Source: Alphaproteobacteria bacterium MarineAlpha9_Bin7 (GTDB taxonomy: Bacteria; Pseudomonadota; Alphaproteobacteria; UBA7887). From it: a stretch of 7,591 nucleotides of DNA. The stretch covers positions 1 through 7,591 of the forward strand of contig PTKD01000094.1 in NCBI GenBank assembly GCA_002938115.1. Direction: 5' to 3'. Below are positions 1 to 5,927 of the stretch, piece by piece (positions within the stretch are counted from its first letter, which is position 1; every line of letters begins with the position of its first letter). The notes under the pieces are model-generated. The model ran no database searches. It was not told where the DNA came from and saw only the letters and a program-made list of their open reading frames with translations. The position numbers were made by a program, and so were the translations under genes.

Positions 1-61
1 CGTCCACCGCCTTTGAGATCGGCCACTCACCATTTTTCGCATGTGATATTGCACGTCTCAT
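1..61 (-). CDS. ureE: Urease accessory protein UreE, N-terminal fragment (runs off the window)
   Basis: An ATG at 61-59 opens a frame that stays open to the window edge and encodes 20 residues beginning MRRAISHAKNGEWP and ending SKAVD. This resembles UreE N-termini as I remember them from alphaproteobacteria: a short basic start followed by a Gly-x-Trp-Pro segment that leads into the first beta strand. UreE is the cytoplasmic nickel metallochaperone that delivers nickel to the UreG/UreF/UreD-urease complex. The gene starts 10 nt after the ureC stop codon. An AGGA Shine-Dalgarno core (73-70) begins on the A of that stop and lies 8 nt from the ATG, which supports this start. Position directly after ureC is a common place for ureE. 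The nickel-binding histidines are outside the window, so the call rests on 20 residues plus context; ureF or a hypothetical gene is less likely. Confidence 0.72.
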   Translation of the reverse strand, partial: MRRAISHAKNGEWPISKAVD

Positions 62-67
62 GTTTGT

Positions 68-84
68 TTTCCTAAAACAGGAAA
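68..84 (-). promoter_or_regulatory. Small hairpin over the ureC stop and ureE ribosome binding site
   Basis: On the minus strand, TTTCCT (84-79), loop GTTTT (78-74) and AGGAAA (73-68) form a perfect 6-bp inverted repeat. The 3' arm contains the AGGA ribosome binding site of ureE, and the ureC stop codon TAG occupies 74-72. If it folds, ureE initiation would be masked until a ribosome finishing ureC opens it, giving translational coupling. The stem is short and has only two G-C pairs, so it is marginally stable and could be chance. It lacks a GC-rich stem and a following U-tract, so it does not look like an intrinsic terminator. Confidence 0.35.
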
Positions 85-1784
85 TAGCGTTGCGCCATGG
101 ACAAAACCTCCGCTGGTTCGCAAGTCAGCAAAACACCGTCAGCTTTAACTTCATAAGTTTCGGGATCAACCTCCATCCGAGGTGTTGCGTCATTGTGGAT
201 CATCGAGGATTTATTGATTTGACTTCGTGTTCTAGCGACAGGAATTAAACGTCGAGAAAGCCCATATTTTGAGCCAACGTCGTCGTCTAAACTGACTTGG
301 CTTACAAAACTTACCGCGCTTTCAATTGATGATCTGCCAAAAGAGCCGAACATGGCGCGATAATGCTCTGGCTGTGGAGTGGGAATTGAGGCGTTTGGAT
401 CGCCCATTACCGCTGCGGCGATCGTTCCGCATTTCAATACCATGTCCGGTTTGACACCAAAAAACTCAGGCGACCAAATAACCAGGTCCGCTAGTTTTCC
501 TATTTCCACCGATCCCACGTGCTCTGCAATTCCATGTGCGATAGCAGGGTTGATTGTATATTTTGCGATATAACGTTTGGCTCGCACATTGTCACTGCCG
601 TTGGAATCATCCGGAAGTGGTCCGAATTGGCGCTTCATCTTATCAGCGGTCTGCCATGTTCGGATTATCACTTCGCCAACTCGCCCCATGGCTTGGCTGT
701 CCGATGCTATCATCGAAAACGCTCCGAGGTCATGAAGAATATCTTCAGCTGCTATTGTTTCGCGACGGATTCTGCTCTCTGCAAACGCAACGTCTTCTGG
801 GATATCCTTGTCTAGATGATGGCACACCATTAGCATGTCGAGATGTTCATCAAGCGTGTTGACTGTGTATGGACGCGTGGGATTTGTGGAAGATGGCAAC
901 ACGTTTTTTTCACCACATAATTTGATAATATCGGGGGCGTGTCCGCCTCCCGCTCCTTCTGTATGAAACGCGTGAATAGTGCGGCCTTTAAAGGCCGCGA
1001 TGGTGTTTTCGACAAACCCAGATTCGTTTAATGTGTCCGTATGGATAAGTACCTGGACGTCCGTGTCGTCGGCTACAGAAAGGCAGTTGTCGATAGCGGC
1101 TGGCGTTGTGCCCCAGTCCTCATGTAGTTTTAGACCGCAGGCGCCTCCGCGTACTTGTTCGACAAGGGCGTGTGGCAGGCTAGCATTCCCTTTGCCAAAG
1201 AACCCGAGATTCATGGCAAAGCCCTCGGCTGCCTGAAGCATTCGCGAAATGTGCCATGGACCAGGCGTGCAGGTCGTAGCGTTTGTCCCTGTTGCTGGGC
1301 CAGTGCCGCCTCCCATCATAGTTGTCACTCCGCTGCATAAAGCTTCCTCGATCTGTTGGGGGCAGATAAAATGAATATGTGGGTCGATACCGCCTGCAGT
1401 TATGATTTTTCCTTCGCCGGCGATCGCCTCTGTGCCAGGACCTATGACAATGTCAACGTTTGATTGAATATCCGGATTTCCAGCTTTCCCAATCGCCATG
1501 ACACGTCCATCTTTAATCCCAATGTCAGCTTTTATTACACCCCAATGGTCGAGAATTACTGCGTTGGTGATCACGGTGTCTACTGCCCCGTCTGCGCGTG
1601 TCACTTGTGACTGCCCCATGCCGTCACGGATAACCTTTCCCCCGCCAAATTTAACTTCTTCCCCATAAGTTGTATGGTCGTGTTCGACCTTGATAAATAA
1701 CTCTGTGTCGGCAAGACGAACTTTGTCACCTGTAGTAGGGCCAAACATGTCAGCATAGGCGCGCCGTGGAATGTTCATACTCAT
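72..1784 (-). CDS. ureC: Urease catalytic (alpha) subunit UreC
   Basis: A 570-residue protein, the normal full length for urease alpha subunit (EC 3.5.1.5), which hydrolyses urea to ammonia and carbamate in the cytoplasm. The dinickel site is intact by comparison with the Klebsiella enzyme, offset by two residues: His136 and His138 (DPHIHF), Lys219 (the carbamylated lysine, in GLKLHEDWG), His248, His274 and Asp362 (ASDSQAMG). Substrate-binding His221 and the flap pair Cys321-His322 (VCHHLD) are also present. The N-terminus (IPRRAYADMFGPTTGDKVRLAD) and C-terminus (AEVLSMAQRYFLF) match the family, so there is no truncation. The ATG at 1784 lies 3 nt after the ureAB stop; a TGAGG element at 1800-1796, inside the end of ureAB, is 11 nt upstream. 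A second ATG two codons in (1778) is possible but further from that site. The residue before the HxH motif is Pro, where I usually recall Thr or Ser; this is minor. Confidence 0.98.
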   Translation of the reverse strand: MSMNIPRRAYADMFGPTTGDKVRLADTELFIKVEHDHTTYGEEVKFGGGKVIRDGMGQSQVTRADGAVDTVITNAVILDHWGVIKADIGIKDGRVMAIGKAGNPDIQSNVDIVIGPGTEAIAGEGKIITAGGIDPHIHFICPQQIEEALCSGVTTMMGGGTGPATGTNATTCTPGPWHISRMLQAAEGFAMNLGFFGKGNASLPHALVEQVRGGACGLKLHEDWGTTPAAIDNCLSVADDTDVQVLIHTDTLNESGFVENTIAAFKGRTIHAFHTEGAGGGHAPDIIKLCGEKNVLPSSTNPTRPYTVNTLDEHLDMLMVCHHLDKDIPEDVAFAESRIRRETIAAEDILHDLGAFSMIASDSQAMGRVGEVIIRTWQTADKMKRQFGPLPDDSNGSDNVRAKRYIAKYTINPAIAHGIAEHVGSVEIGKLADLVIWSPEFFGVKPDMVLKCGTIAAAVMGDPNASIPTPQPEHYRAMFGSFGRSSIESAVSFVSQVSLDDDVGSKYGLSRRLIPVARTRSQINKSSMIHNDATPRMEVDPETYEVKADGVLLTCEPAEVLSMAQRYFLF

Positions 1785-1787
1785 AGT

Positions 1788-2420
1788 CTAACGAACCTCA
1801 TCCAAGTTACCCATGATGGCCTGATTAAAACCATAGACTGTCCGTTTACCTTTGAAGGGTACCAGTGTCACGTCACGAGATTGCCCGGGTTCGAAGCGCA
1901 CTGCCGTTCCCGCCGGAATATCCAAACGAAAGCCACGTGCTCTCTCGCGATCAAAATCTAGCTCCTTGTTGGTTTCGTAGAAATGATAATGACTACCAAC
2001 CTGTACTGGTCGATCACCTTTGTTCGCCACCTTAAGAATGATGGAATTTGCGCCAGCGTTTATAGTGATGTCTTGGTCCAATACCGTGATTTCACCTGGT
2101 TTTATGGTCGACACCGTATCTCGGATAGGACCGTGTACTGTGACAAGTTTCGTGCCGTCAGGGAAGGTTGCCTCAACCTGCACTTCTCGTATCATTTCCG
2201 GTATCCCATCCATCACTTGCGAGGCTGTCAATAAGTGGGCGCCATCGGTCATCAGTTGCGCCACCGGTACGCCATCCCGCGCGCCTTCTATTACAAAATC
2301 TGTAATTAGGGATATTGTTTCGGGGTAGTTCAGTTTTACACCGCGTTCGAGCCGCCGCCGCGCTACCATCGCTGCAACAGAAATCATAAGCTTATCTTTT
2401 TCTCGAGGCGTAAGGTTCAT
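1788..2420 (-). CDS. ureAB: Fused urease gamma-beta subunit (UreA-UreB)
   Basis: A 210-residue protein carrying both small structural subunits of urease in one chain. Residues 1-100 are a complete UreA (gamma) domain, from MNLTPREKDKLMIS through LNYPE and EGARDG to VTVHGPIR. Residues about 106-210 are UreB (beta), starting at IKPGEI and including GDRPVQVGSHYHF (135-147) and GTAVRFEPGQ (171-180). Only about five residues join them, and the usual beta N-terminus has no separate start codon. Fusion of these subunits is known in Helicobacter (its 'UreA') and some other bacteria, whereas many bacteria keep them separate. With UreC it forms the (alpha-beta-gamma)3-type core. The ATG at 2420 is chosen because the canonical gamma N-terminus starts there and a strong purine-rich Shine-Dalgarno tract lies just upstream. 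An upstream TTG at 2480 in the same frame would add 20 unrelated residues and is rejected. It starts 16 nt after ureD and ends 3 nt before ureC. Confidence 0.96.
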   Translation of the reverse strand: MNLTPREKDKLMISVAAMVARRRLERGVKLNYPETISLITDFVIEGARDGVPVAQLMTDGAHLLTASQVMDGIPEMIREVQVEATFPDGTKLVTVHGPIRDTVSTIKPGEITVLDQDITINAGANSIILKVANKGDRPVQVGSHYHFYETNKELDFDRERARGFRLDIPAGTAVRFEPGQSRDVTLVPFKGKRTVYGFNQAIMGNLDEVR

Positions 2421-2424
2421 CTGT

Positions 2425-2436
2425 CCCTCTTCCTTT
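2425..2436 (-). promoter_or_regulatory. Strong ribosome binding site for ureAB
   Basis: The minus strand reads AAAGGAAGAGGG between the ureD stop (2439-2437) and the ATG at 2420. The AAGGA core is 10 nt from the start codon and a second GAGG core lies closer. It is the clearest ribosome binding site in the window. It decides the start of the fused UreAB against the upstream in-frame TTG, and would suit a structural subunit that must be made in quantity. Confidence 0.7.
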
Positions 2437-3327
2437 TCACATGTTCCACAGCGACGGCAATGCCGCTTTTTGATCGCCAACTATTGACCGGAATTCCGCC
2501 CAAAACGCACCGAAGTGTTTACGTAGCTGTGCCGGGTCTTGGCCCAACCAGCGGACCAGTAAAAGTCTTTTCCAGGCGGTCGCGCCAAAGAATATTTCGT
2601 TCGGACCGGTTTCTTGTTCCGATAATATTTGGCGTGCGACATCTATACGATCGAATGCGTCGTCAGCGGCATACAAAAAGATACCGATGGATTTCGCGTT
2701 ATTCAGTCGTGCAGATGTTTCAAACACCGGTTTCATGTTGTCACCGATGTGTAAAAAATCTGCCCATTGAATTTTTCCATCGCGGTAAATGCGCCATTCA
2801 TCCCGCAGCAGACCGTGTAAAAATGTCTCCATCATGGCAACACGACCAAAGGTTATTATTTCCCCAGCCAAAAACTGTGCTCCTGGAGAGACATTGAATT
2901 GGTTAACACGGTGCAAACGACAACCATTGAATAGTATCGTTCCTTGGGGAAGTAACTCAAACCAACCACCTGGTGCGACCGTGACCGTTTGTGTGAGTTT
3001 TGCAACTGCTCCGCATGAGCGGTAAATTTTTTCGGCAGCTTGGCCGGTTACCATCGCAACGGCATCTTTGCCACATTCTAAGTTGACGTCGTGTTGGTCA
3101 CCACCAACTATACCACCCGCCATATTAATCCAGACAGCCAATTTTTCGGTAGTGGGGTCCGTGGGAAAGAGTACTCGCAGGGGTTGATTTTGGTACAGGT
3201 ACGCCAATCCGGTTCTGTGTTTTTGGTTGCAGAATCGAATATCGAGTCGTCCGAGAACGCGACCTTTTTCCTGTCCACTACCCGCCGTATTCTCAGACTG
3301 TGAGGCGACGTCGAACATCAGACTCAA
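2437..3327 (-). CDS. ureD: Urease accessory protein UreD (UreH family)
   Basis: A 296-residue protein of the UreD/UreH family, of usual length. UreD binds apo-urease and scaffolds UreF and UreG so that nickel and CO2 reach the active site. Recognisable family segments in order: GRLDIRF (26-32), LAYLYQNQPLRVLFP (41-55), AGGIVGGD (70-77), VTGQAAEKIYRS (93-104), FELLPQGTILFNG (123-135), EIITFGR (156-162), LLRDEWRIYRDG (173-184) and a C-terminal LPSLWN. Three positions differ from the family pattern as I remember it (VTTQAAEK; LPQETILFDG): Gly95 for Thr, Gly129 for Glu, Asn134 for Asp. The preferred start is a TTG at 3327, because AAGGAAG (3340-3334) lies 6 nt upstream; the alternative ATG at 3318 is about 17 nt from the same AAGGA. 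The gene overlaps the end of urtE by 35 nt (26 nt if ATG is used), linking the transporter and enzyme halves of the cluster. Confidence 0.93.
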   Translation of the reverse strand: MSLMFDVASQSENTAGSGQEKGRVLGRLDIRFCNQKHRTGLAYLYQNQPLRVLFPTDPTTEKLAVWINMAGGIVGGDQHDVNLECGKDAVAMVTGQAAEKIYRSCGAVAKLTQTVTVAPGGWFELLPQGTILFNGCRLHRVNQFNVSPGAQFLAGEIITFGRVAMMETFLHGLLRDEWRIYRDGKIQWADFLHIGDNMKPVFETSARLNNAKSIGIFLYAADDAFDRIDVARQILSEQETGPNEIFFGATAWKRLLLVRWLGQDPAQLRKHFGAFWAEFRSIVGDQKAALPSLWNM

Positions 3328-3991
3328 CCATATCTTCCTTATCTCCTGCTAACACCACTGAACCGCGATCCATGACAGTGTAACTGTCAGCTAGACCCCG
3401 CGCGAAATCGAAATATTGCTCAACCAACAAGATGGCCATTTCTCCTTTGCCGCGGAGATGGCGAATCACGCGCTCGATCTCCTTTATGATTGAAGGCTGA
3501 ATGCCTTCGGTCGGTTCATCCAGCAATATCAGCCTAGGTCTGGTCACCAGAGCTCTAGCGATCGCCAATTGCTGCTGCTGTCCACCTGACAGATCTCCCC
3601 CCCGTCGAGCAAGCATATCTTGAAGAATGGGAAACAGCTCAAACACGTCGTCCGGGATAGTTCGTAGCGGTTTGGGCAGTGCGGCAAAGCCAGTGCGCAA
3701 ATTCTCTTCGACAGTAAGCAAAGGGAAAATTTCGCGCCCTTGTGGCACGTAGGCGATGTTGCGTCGAGCGCGATCATGAGATGAGAGCCTAGTGATATCT
3801 TCGCCGTGCCATTTGATTTGTCCAGTGGCAATAGGTTGCAATCCAATGATGGCTCGTAGCAGGCTTGTCTTACCGACTCCATTGCGACCCAGTACACATG
3901 TTACTGCGCCGGGTTTGGCCACCACGGTAACGTTGCGCAATGCGTGGCTCGCACCGTAGTAGAGGTTGATTTTATTCACCTCAAGCATCAC
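3293..3991 (-). CDS. urtE: Urea ABC transporter ATP-binding subunit UrtE
   Basis: A 232-residue ABC ATPase of the LivF/UrtE type, which powers urea import from the cytoplasmic face as one of two different nucleotide-binding subunits. Visible motifs: Walker A GRNGVGKTS (35-43), Q-loop Gln84 in YVPQGREIFP, signature LSGGQQQQ (134-141), Walker B LILLDEP (154-160) followed by TEGIQPS, and LLVEQ (188-192), where the usual switch histidine is Gln, as I recall for LivF-type subunits. YVPQGREIFPLLTVEENL is typical of UrtE. The listed start is GTG at 3991, which shares one nucleotide with the urtD TAG stop; the ATG immediately after it (3988) would give 231 residues and is equally plausible. A weak AGG element lies 6-9 nt upstream of these starts. 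Family membership alone would also allow a branched-chain amino acid or short-amide ATPase; the urease genes directly downstream argue for urea. Confidence 0.93.
   Translation of the reverse strand: MMLEVNKINLYYGASHALRNVTVVAKPGAVTCVLGRNGVGKTSLLRAIIGLQPIATGQIKWHGEDITRLSSHDRARRNIAYVPQGREIFPLLTVEENLRTGFAALPKPLRTIPDDVFELFPILQDMLARRGGDLSGGQQQQLAIARALVTRPRLILLDEPTEGIQPSIIKEIERVIRHLRGKGEMAILLVEQYFDFARGLADSYTVMDRGSVVLAGDKEDMVESDVRRRLTV
3334..3340 (-). promoter_or_regulatory. Ribosome binding site for ureD, inside urtE
   Basis: The minus strand reads AAGGAAG, then 6 nt, then TTG at 3327. The site sits within the last codons of urtE (the Lys-Glu-Asp-Met stretch). It is the reason for preferring the TTG over the in-frame ATG three codons later. 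The ATG within this stretch, at 3332, belongs to the urtE frame and is not a ureD start. Confidence 0.5.
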
Positions 3992-4797
3992 TAACGGCCT
4001 AGATATACTTCAATTACACGCTCATTTTTTTGCACAAAATCCAAAGATCCTTCAGCTAGCACCGAGCCTTCATGTAGAACAGTTACCTTGGTATTGAGAG
4101 CCCTGACGAATTCCATATCGTGCTCTACAACCAAAACGGATCGCTTAGATGAAATCCTTCTAAGAATCTCGACAGTTTGCTCTGTTTCTAGATCCGTCAT
4201 GCCGGCCACCGGTTCATCAACCATTAACAGTTCTGGATCCTGTGCAAGTAGCATTCCAATTTCCAGCCACTGTTTTTGGCCATGCGATAGACTTCCTGCT
4301 TGGACGCTGCGCTGATCCGGCAATGCGATCACCTCAAGTACTTCTTCGATTCGTTTCTGGTGCTTAGGTAAGCCCCGACGAAATAAAGTAGGAAATACTC
4401 TCCGATCTGTCTTGAGTGCTAGATCAAGATTTTCGTACACGGTTTGCTGTTCAAATACCGTCGGCTTCTGAAATTTTCGACCTATGCCCGACTCAGCGAT
4501 TGCTGCCTCATCAAGTTTTGTTAGGTCGATCTTGCCCTTAAAGATCGCGCGACCCTGATCAGGTCGAGTGCGGCCGCTAACCACGTCCATCATTGTCGTT
4601 TTTCCAGCGCCGTTGGGACCAATTACGGCTCGCATTTCCCCTTTTTCTACCACAAGACTTAGCTCACTCAGTGCTTTGAAACCGTCAAAGGTCACGCTGA
4701 CGCCGTCGATGTATAAGATCGAGCCATGAGTATCGCTCTTTTTTTCCTGGCGGCTCGGTGATGCCGAGTTGGACTTGTTGGGTGGTGCGGAGTTCAT
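3991..4797 (-). CDS. urtD: Urea ABC transporter ATP-binding subunit UrtD
   Basis: A 268-residue ABC ATPase of the LivG/UrtD type, the partner of UrtE in energising urea import. Motifs: Walker A GPNGAGKTT (60-68), Q-loop Gln110 in GRKFQKPTVFE, signature LSHGQKQWLEIG (170-181), Walker B LLMVDEP (190-196) with VAGMTDLETE, and switch His226 in VVEHDMEFV. GRKFQKPTVFE and SHGQKQWLEIG are the features I associate with UrtD rather than LivG. The first 26 residues are a hydrophilic Ser/Lys/Pro-rich tail before the ATPase fold. The ATG at 4797 overlaps the urtC stop in an ATGA arrangement (4-nt overlap); only a weak GGAA lies upstream, so termination-reinitiation from urtC is likely. The open frame continues upstream to 5025, but that part is an out-of-frame, Cys/Arg-rich reading of urtC and is excluded. 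Confidence 0.94.
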   Translation of the reverse strand: MNSAPPNKSNSASPSRQEKKSDTHGSILYIDGVSVTFDGFKALSELSLVVEKGEMRAVIGPNGAGKTTMMDVVSGRTRPDQGRAIFKGKIDLTKLDEAAIAESGIGRKFQKPTVFEQQTVYENLDLALKTDRRVFPTLFRRGLPKHQKRIEEVLEVIALPDQRSVQAGSLSHGQKQWLEIGMLLAQDPELLMVDEPVAGMTDLETEQTVEILRRISSKRSVLVVEHDMEFVRALNTKVTVLHEGSVLAEGSLDFVQKNERVIEVYLGR

Positions 4798-5924
4798 GGG
4801 ACTGTAGTTTCCGACTTTTTGAATGGTAATTTCAAAAAAACCCAATCTCGTACGGTACCGACTATTCCCTTCGGAAAAAATAGTGTTACAAAGATAAAAC
4901 TTGCACCGAGCACGTACAGCCAAGCATCGGGTAGGGCACCGGTAAAGTAAGTTTTTGCATAATTGACCAAGATAGCTCCCAGTGCCGCACCGTACAAAGT
5001 CCCGCGTCCCCCCACAGCAACCCAAATTACAATTTCAATTGACCCAGGTGGTGCAAACTCGCTTGGGTTGATAATACCGACCTGGGGCACGTAGAGTGCG
5101 CCAGCAACCCCCGCTAACATAGCGGATAAGGTAAAGACAAACAGTTTGTATCTTGCGACGCGATAACCCAGGAAACGAACGCGACTCTCCTCGTCTCGAA
5201 TAGCGACTAGTACTTGGCCTAGTTTTGATTTCACTACGAAACGACACAACATGTAACCGGCACCAAGGGCAAATGTGGATGCAATAAACAAACCACTACG
5301 AGTAGAATCCGCGTGTAAGTCAAATCCGAGTAGGTCTTTGAAATCTGTTAGTCCGTTGTTGCCGCCGAACCCCATGTCGTTGCGGAAAAAGGCGAGCATC
5401 AATGCAAATGTCATTGCCTGGGTAATTATCGCGAAATAAACGCCAGTTACTCTAGAGCGAAATGCAAACCAACCAAATGCCAATGCCAAACTTCCAGGCA
5501 CTAAGATAACCATTGCAGCGGCGAAAACAAAACTGTCGAAGCCCAGCCAATACCAAGGCAATTTATCCCAGTTAAGGAATACCATGAAATCGGGTAACAC
5601 CGGATTGCCGTACACTCCGCGGTCGCCGATTTGCCTCATCAAGTGCATTCCCATGGCGTACCCACCAAGTGCAAAAAATGCGCCGTGACCAAGACTTAAA
5701 ATCCCACAAAATCCCCAGATTAAATCTACGCTCATGGCGAGTAACGCGAAGCATACGTATTTGCCTAGCAAACTTACCATGTACGTGGGCACGTGAAACA
5801 ACGAGTCTGCCGGAGCTAACAAATTGCCAAGTGGTACCAGGACTGCGCTTGCCGCCAATATTCCCAATAAAATCCAACTAGATGGATCAATTTTTATTGT
5901 GTTTCTAGGAGCATCAGCCAGCAT
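4794..5924 (-). CDS. urtC: Urea ABC transporter permease UrtC
   Basis: A 376-residue inner-membrane permease of the LivM/UrtC family (branched-chain amino acid/urea-type permease). Hydrophobic segments are visible at about 17-36, 47-73, 78-95, 132-155, 160-180, 211-230, 261-280, 295-325 and 333-350. Family landmarks: MSVDLIWGFCGILSLGHGAFFALGGY (64-89, non-contiguous citation), GFGGNNGLTDFKD (185-197), the ATPase-contact loop AIRDEESRVRFLGY (241-254) and VGGRGTLYGAALGA (304-317). GGNNGLTDFKD is what I associate with UrtC rather than LivM. Length is normal for the family. The ATG at 5924 is 3 nt after the urtB stop with no strong Shine-Dalgarno, so it is probably coupled to urtB translation. 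Its stop is nested in the urtD start. With UrtB it would form the heterodimeric channel. Confidence 0.94.
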   Translation of the reverse strand: MLADAPRNTIKIDPSSWILLGILAASAVLVPLGNLLAPADSLFHVPTYMVSLLGKYVCFALLAMSVDLIWGFCGILSLGHGAFFALGGYAMGMHLMRQIGDRGVYGNPVLPDFMVFLNWDKLPWYWLGFDSFVFAAAMVILVPGSLALAFGWFAFRSRVTGVYFAIITQAMTFALMLAFFRNDMGFGGNNGLTDFKDLLGFDLHADSTRSGLFIASTFALGAGYMLCRFVVKSKLGQVLVAIRDEESRVRFLGYRVARYKLFVFTLSAMLAGVAGALYVPQVGIINPSEFAPPGSIEIVIWVAVGGRGTLYGAALGAILVNYAKTYFTGALPDAWLYVLGASFIFVTLFFPKGIVGTVRDWVFLKLPFKKSETTVP

Positions 5925-5927
5925 GGT

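Noticed and set aside
519..862. Overlapping plus-strand open frames of about 100 residues opposite ureC (also at 60-248, 979-1340 and elsewhere).
   Set aside because: They are antisense to strongly conserved urease coding sequence, have biased compositions, and resemble no family I recognise.
2421..2480. In-frame upstream extension of ureAB from a TTG at 2480, adding 20 residues with a CRRCGTC cysteine cluster that looks metal-binding.
   Set aside because: It lies inside the 3' end of ureD in another frame, uses a TTG without a good ribosome binding site, and precedes a canonical gamma-subunit N-terminus at the ATG at 2420, which has a strong site. The cysteines are a by-product of frame overlap.
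2460..2897. A 145-residue plus-strand open frame opposite ureD.
   Set aside because: It has no recognisable domain and lies entirely antisense to a well-matched UreD; its Arg/His-rich composition is typical of a shadow frame.
3544..3897. A 117-residue minus-strand open frame within urtE in another frame.
   Set aside because: It sits entirely inside the urtE ATPase core (Walker A to Walker B), whose frame carries all ABC motifs; the alternative frame has no motif.
4798..5025. A 76-residue upstream extension of urtD, rich in Cys and Arg.
   Set aside because: It is an out-of-frame reading of the urtC 3' end, unlike any ABC ATPase N-terminus; the ATGA overlap at 4797-4794 gives a standard start.
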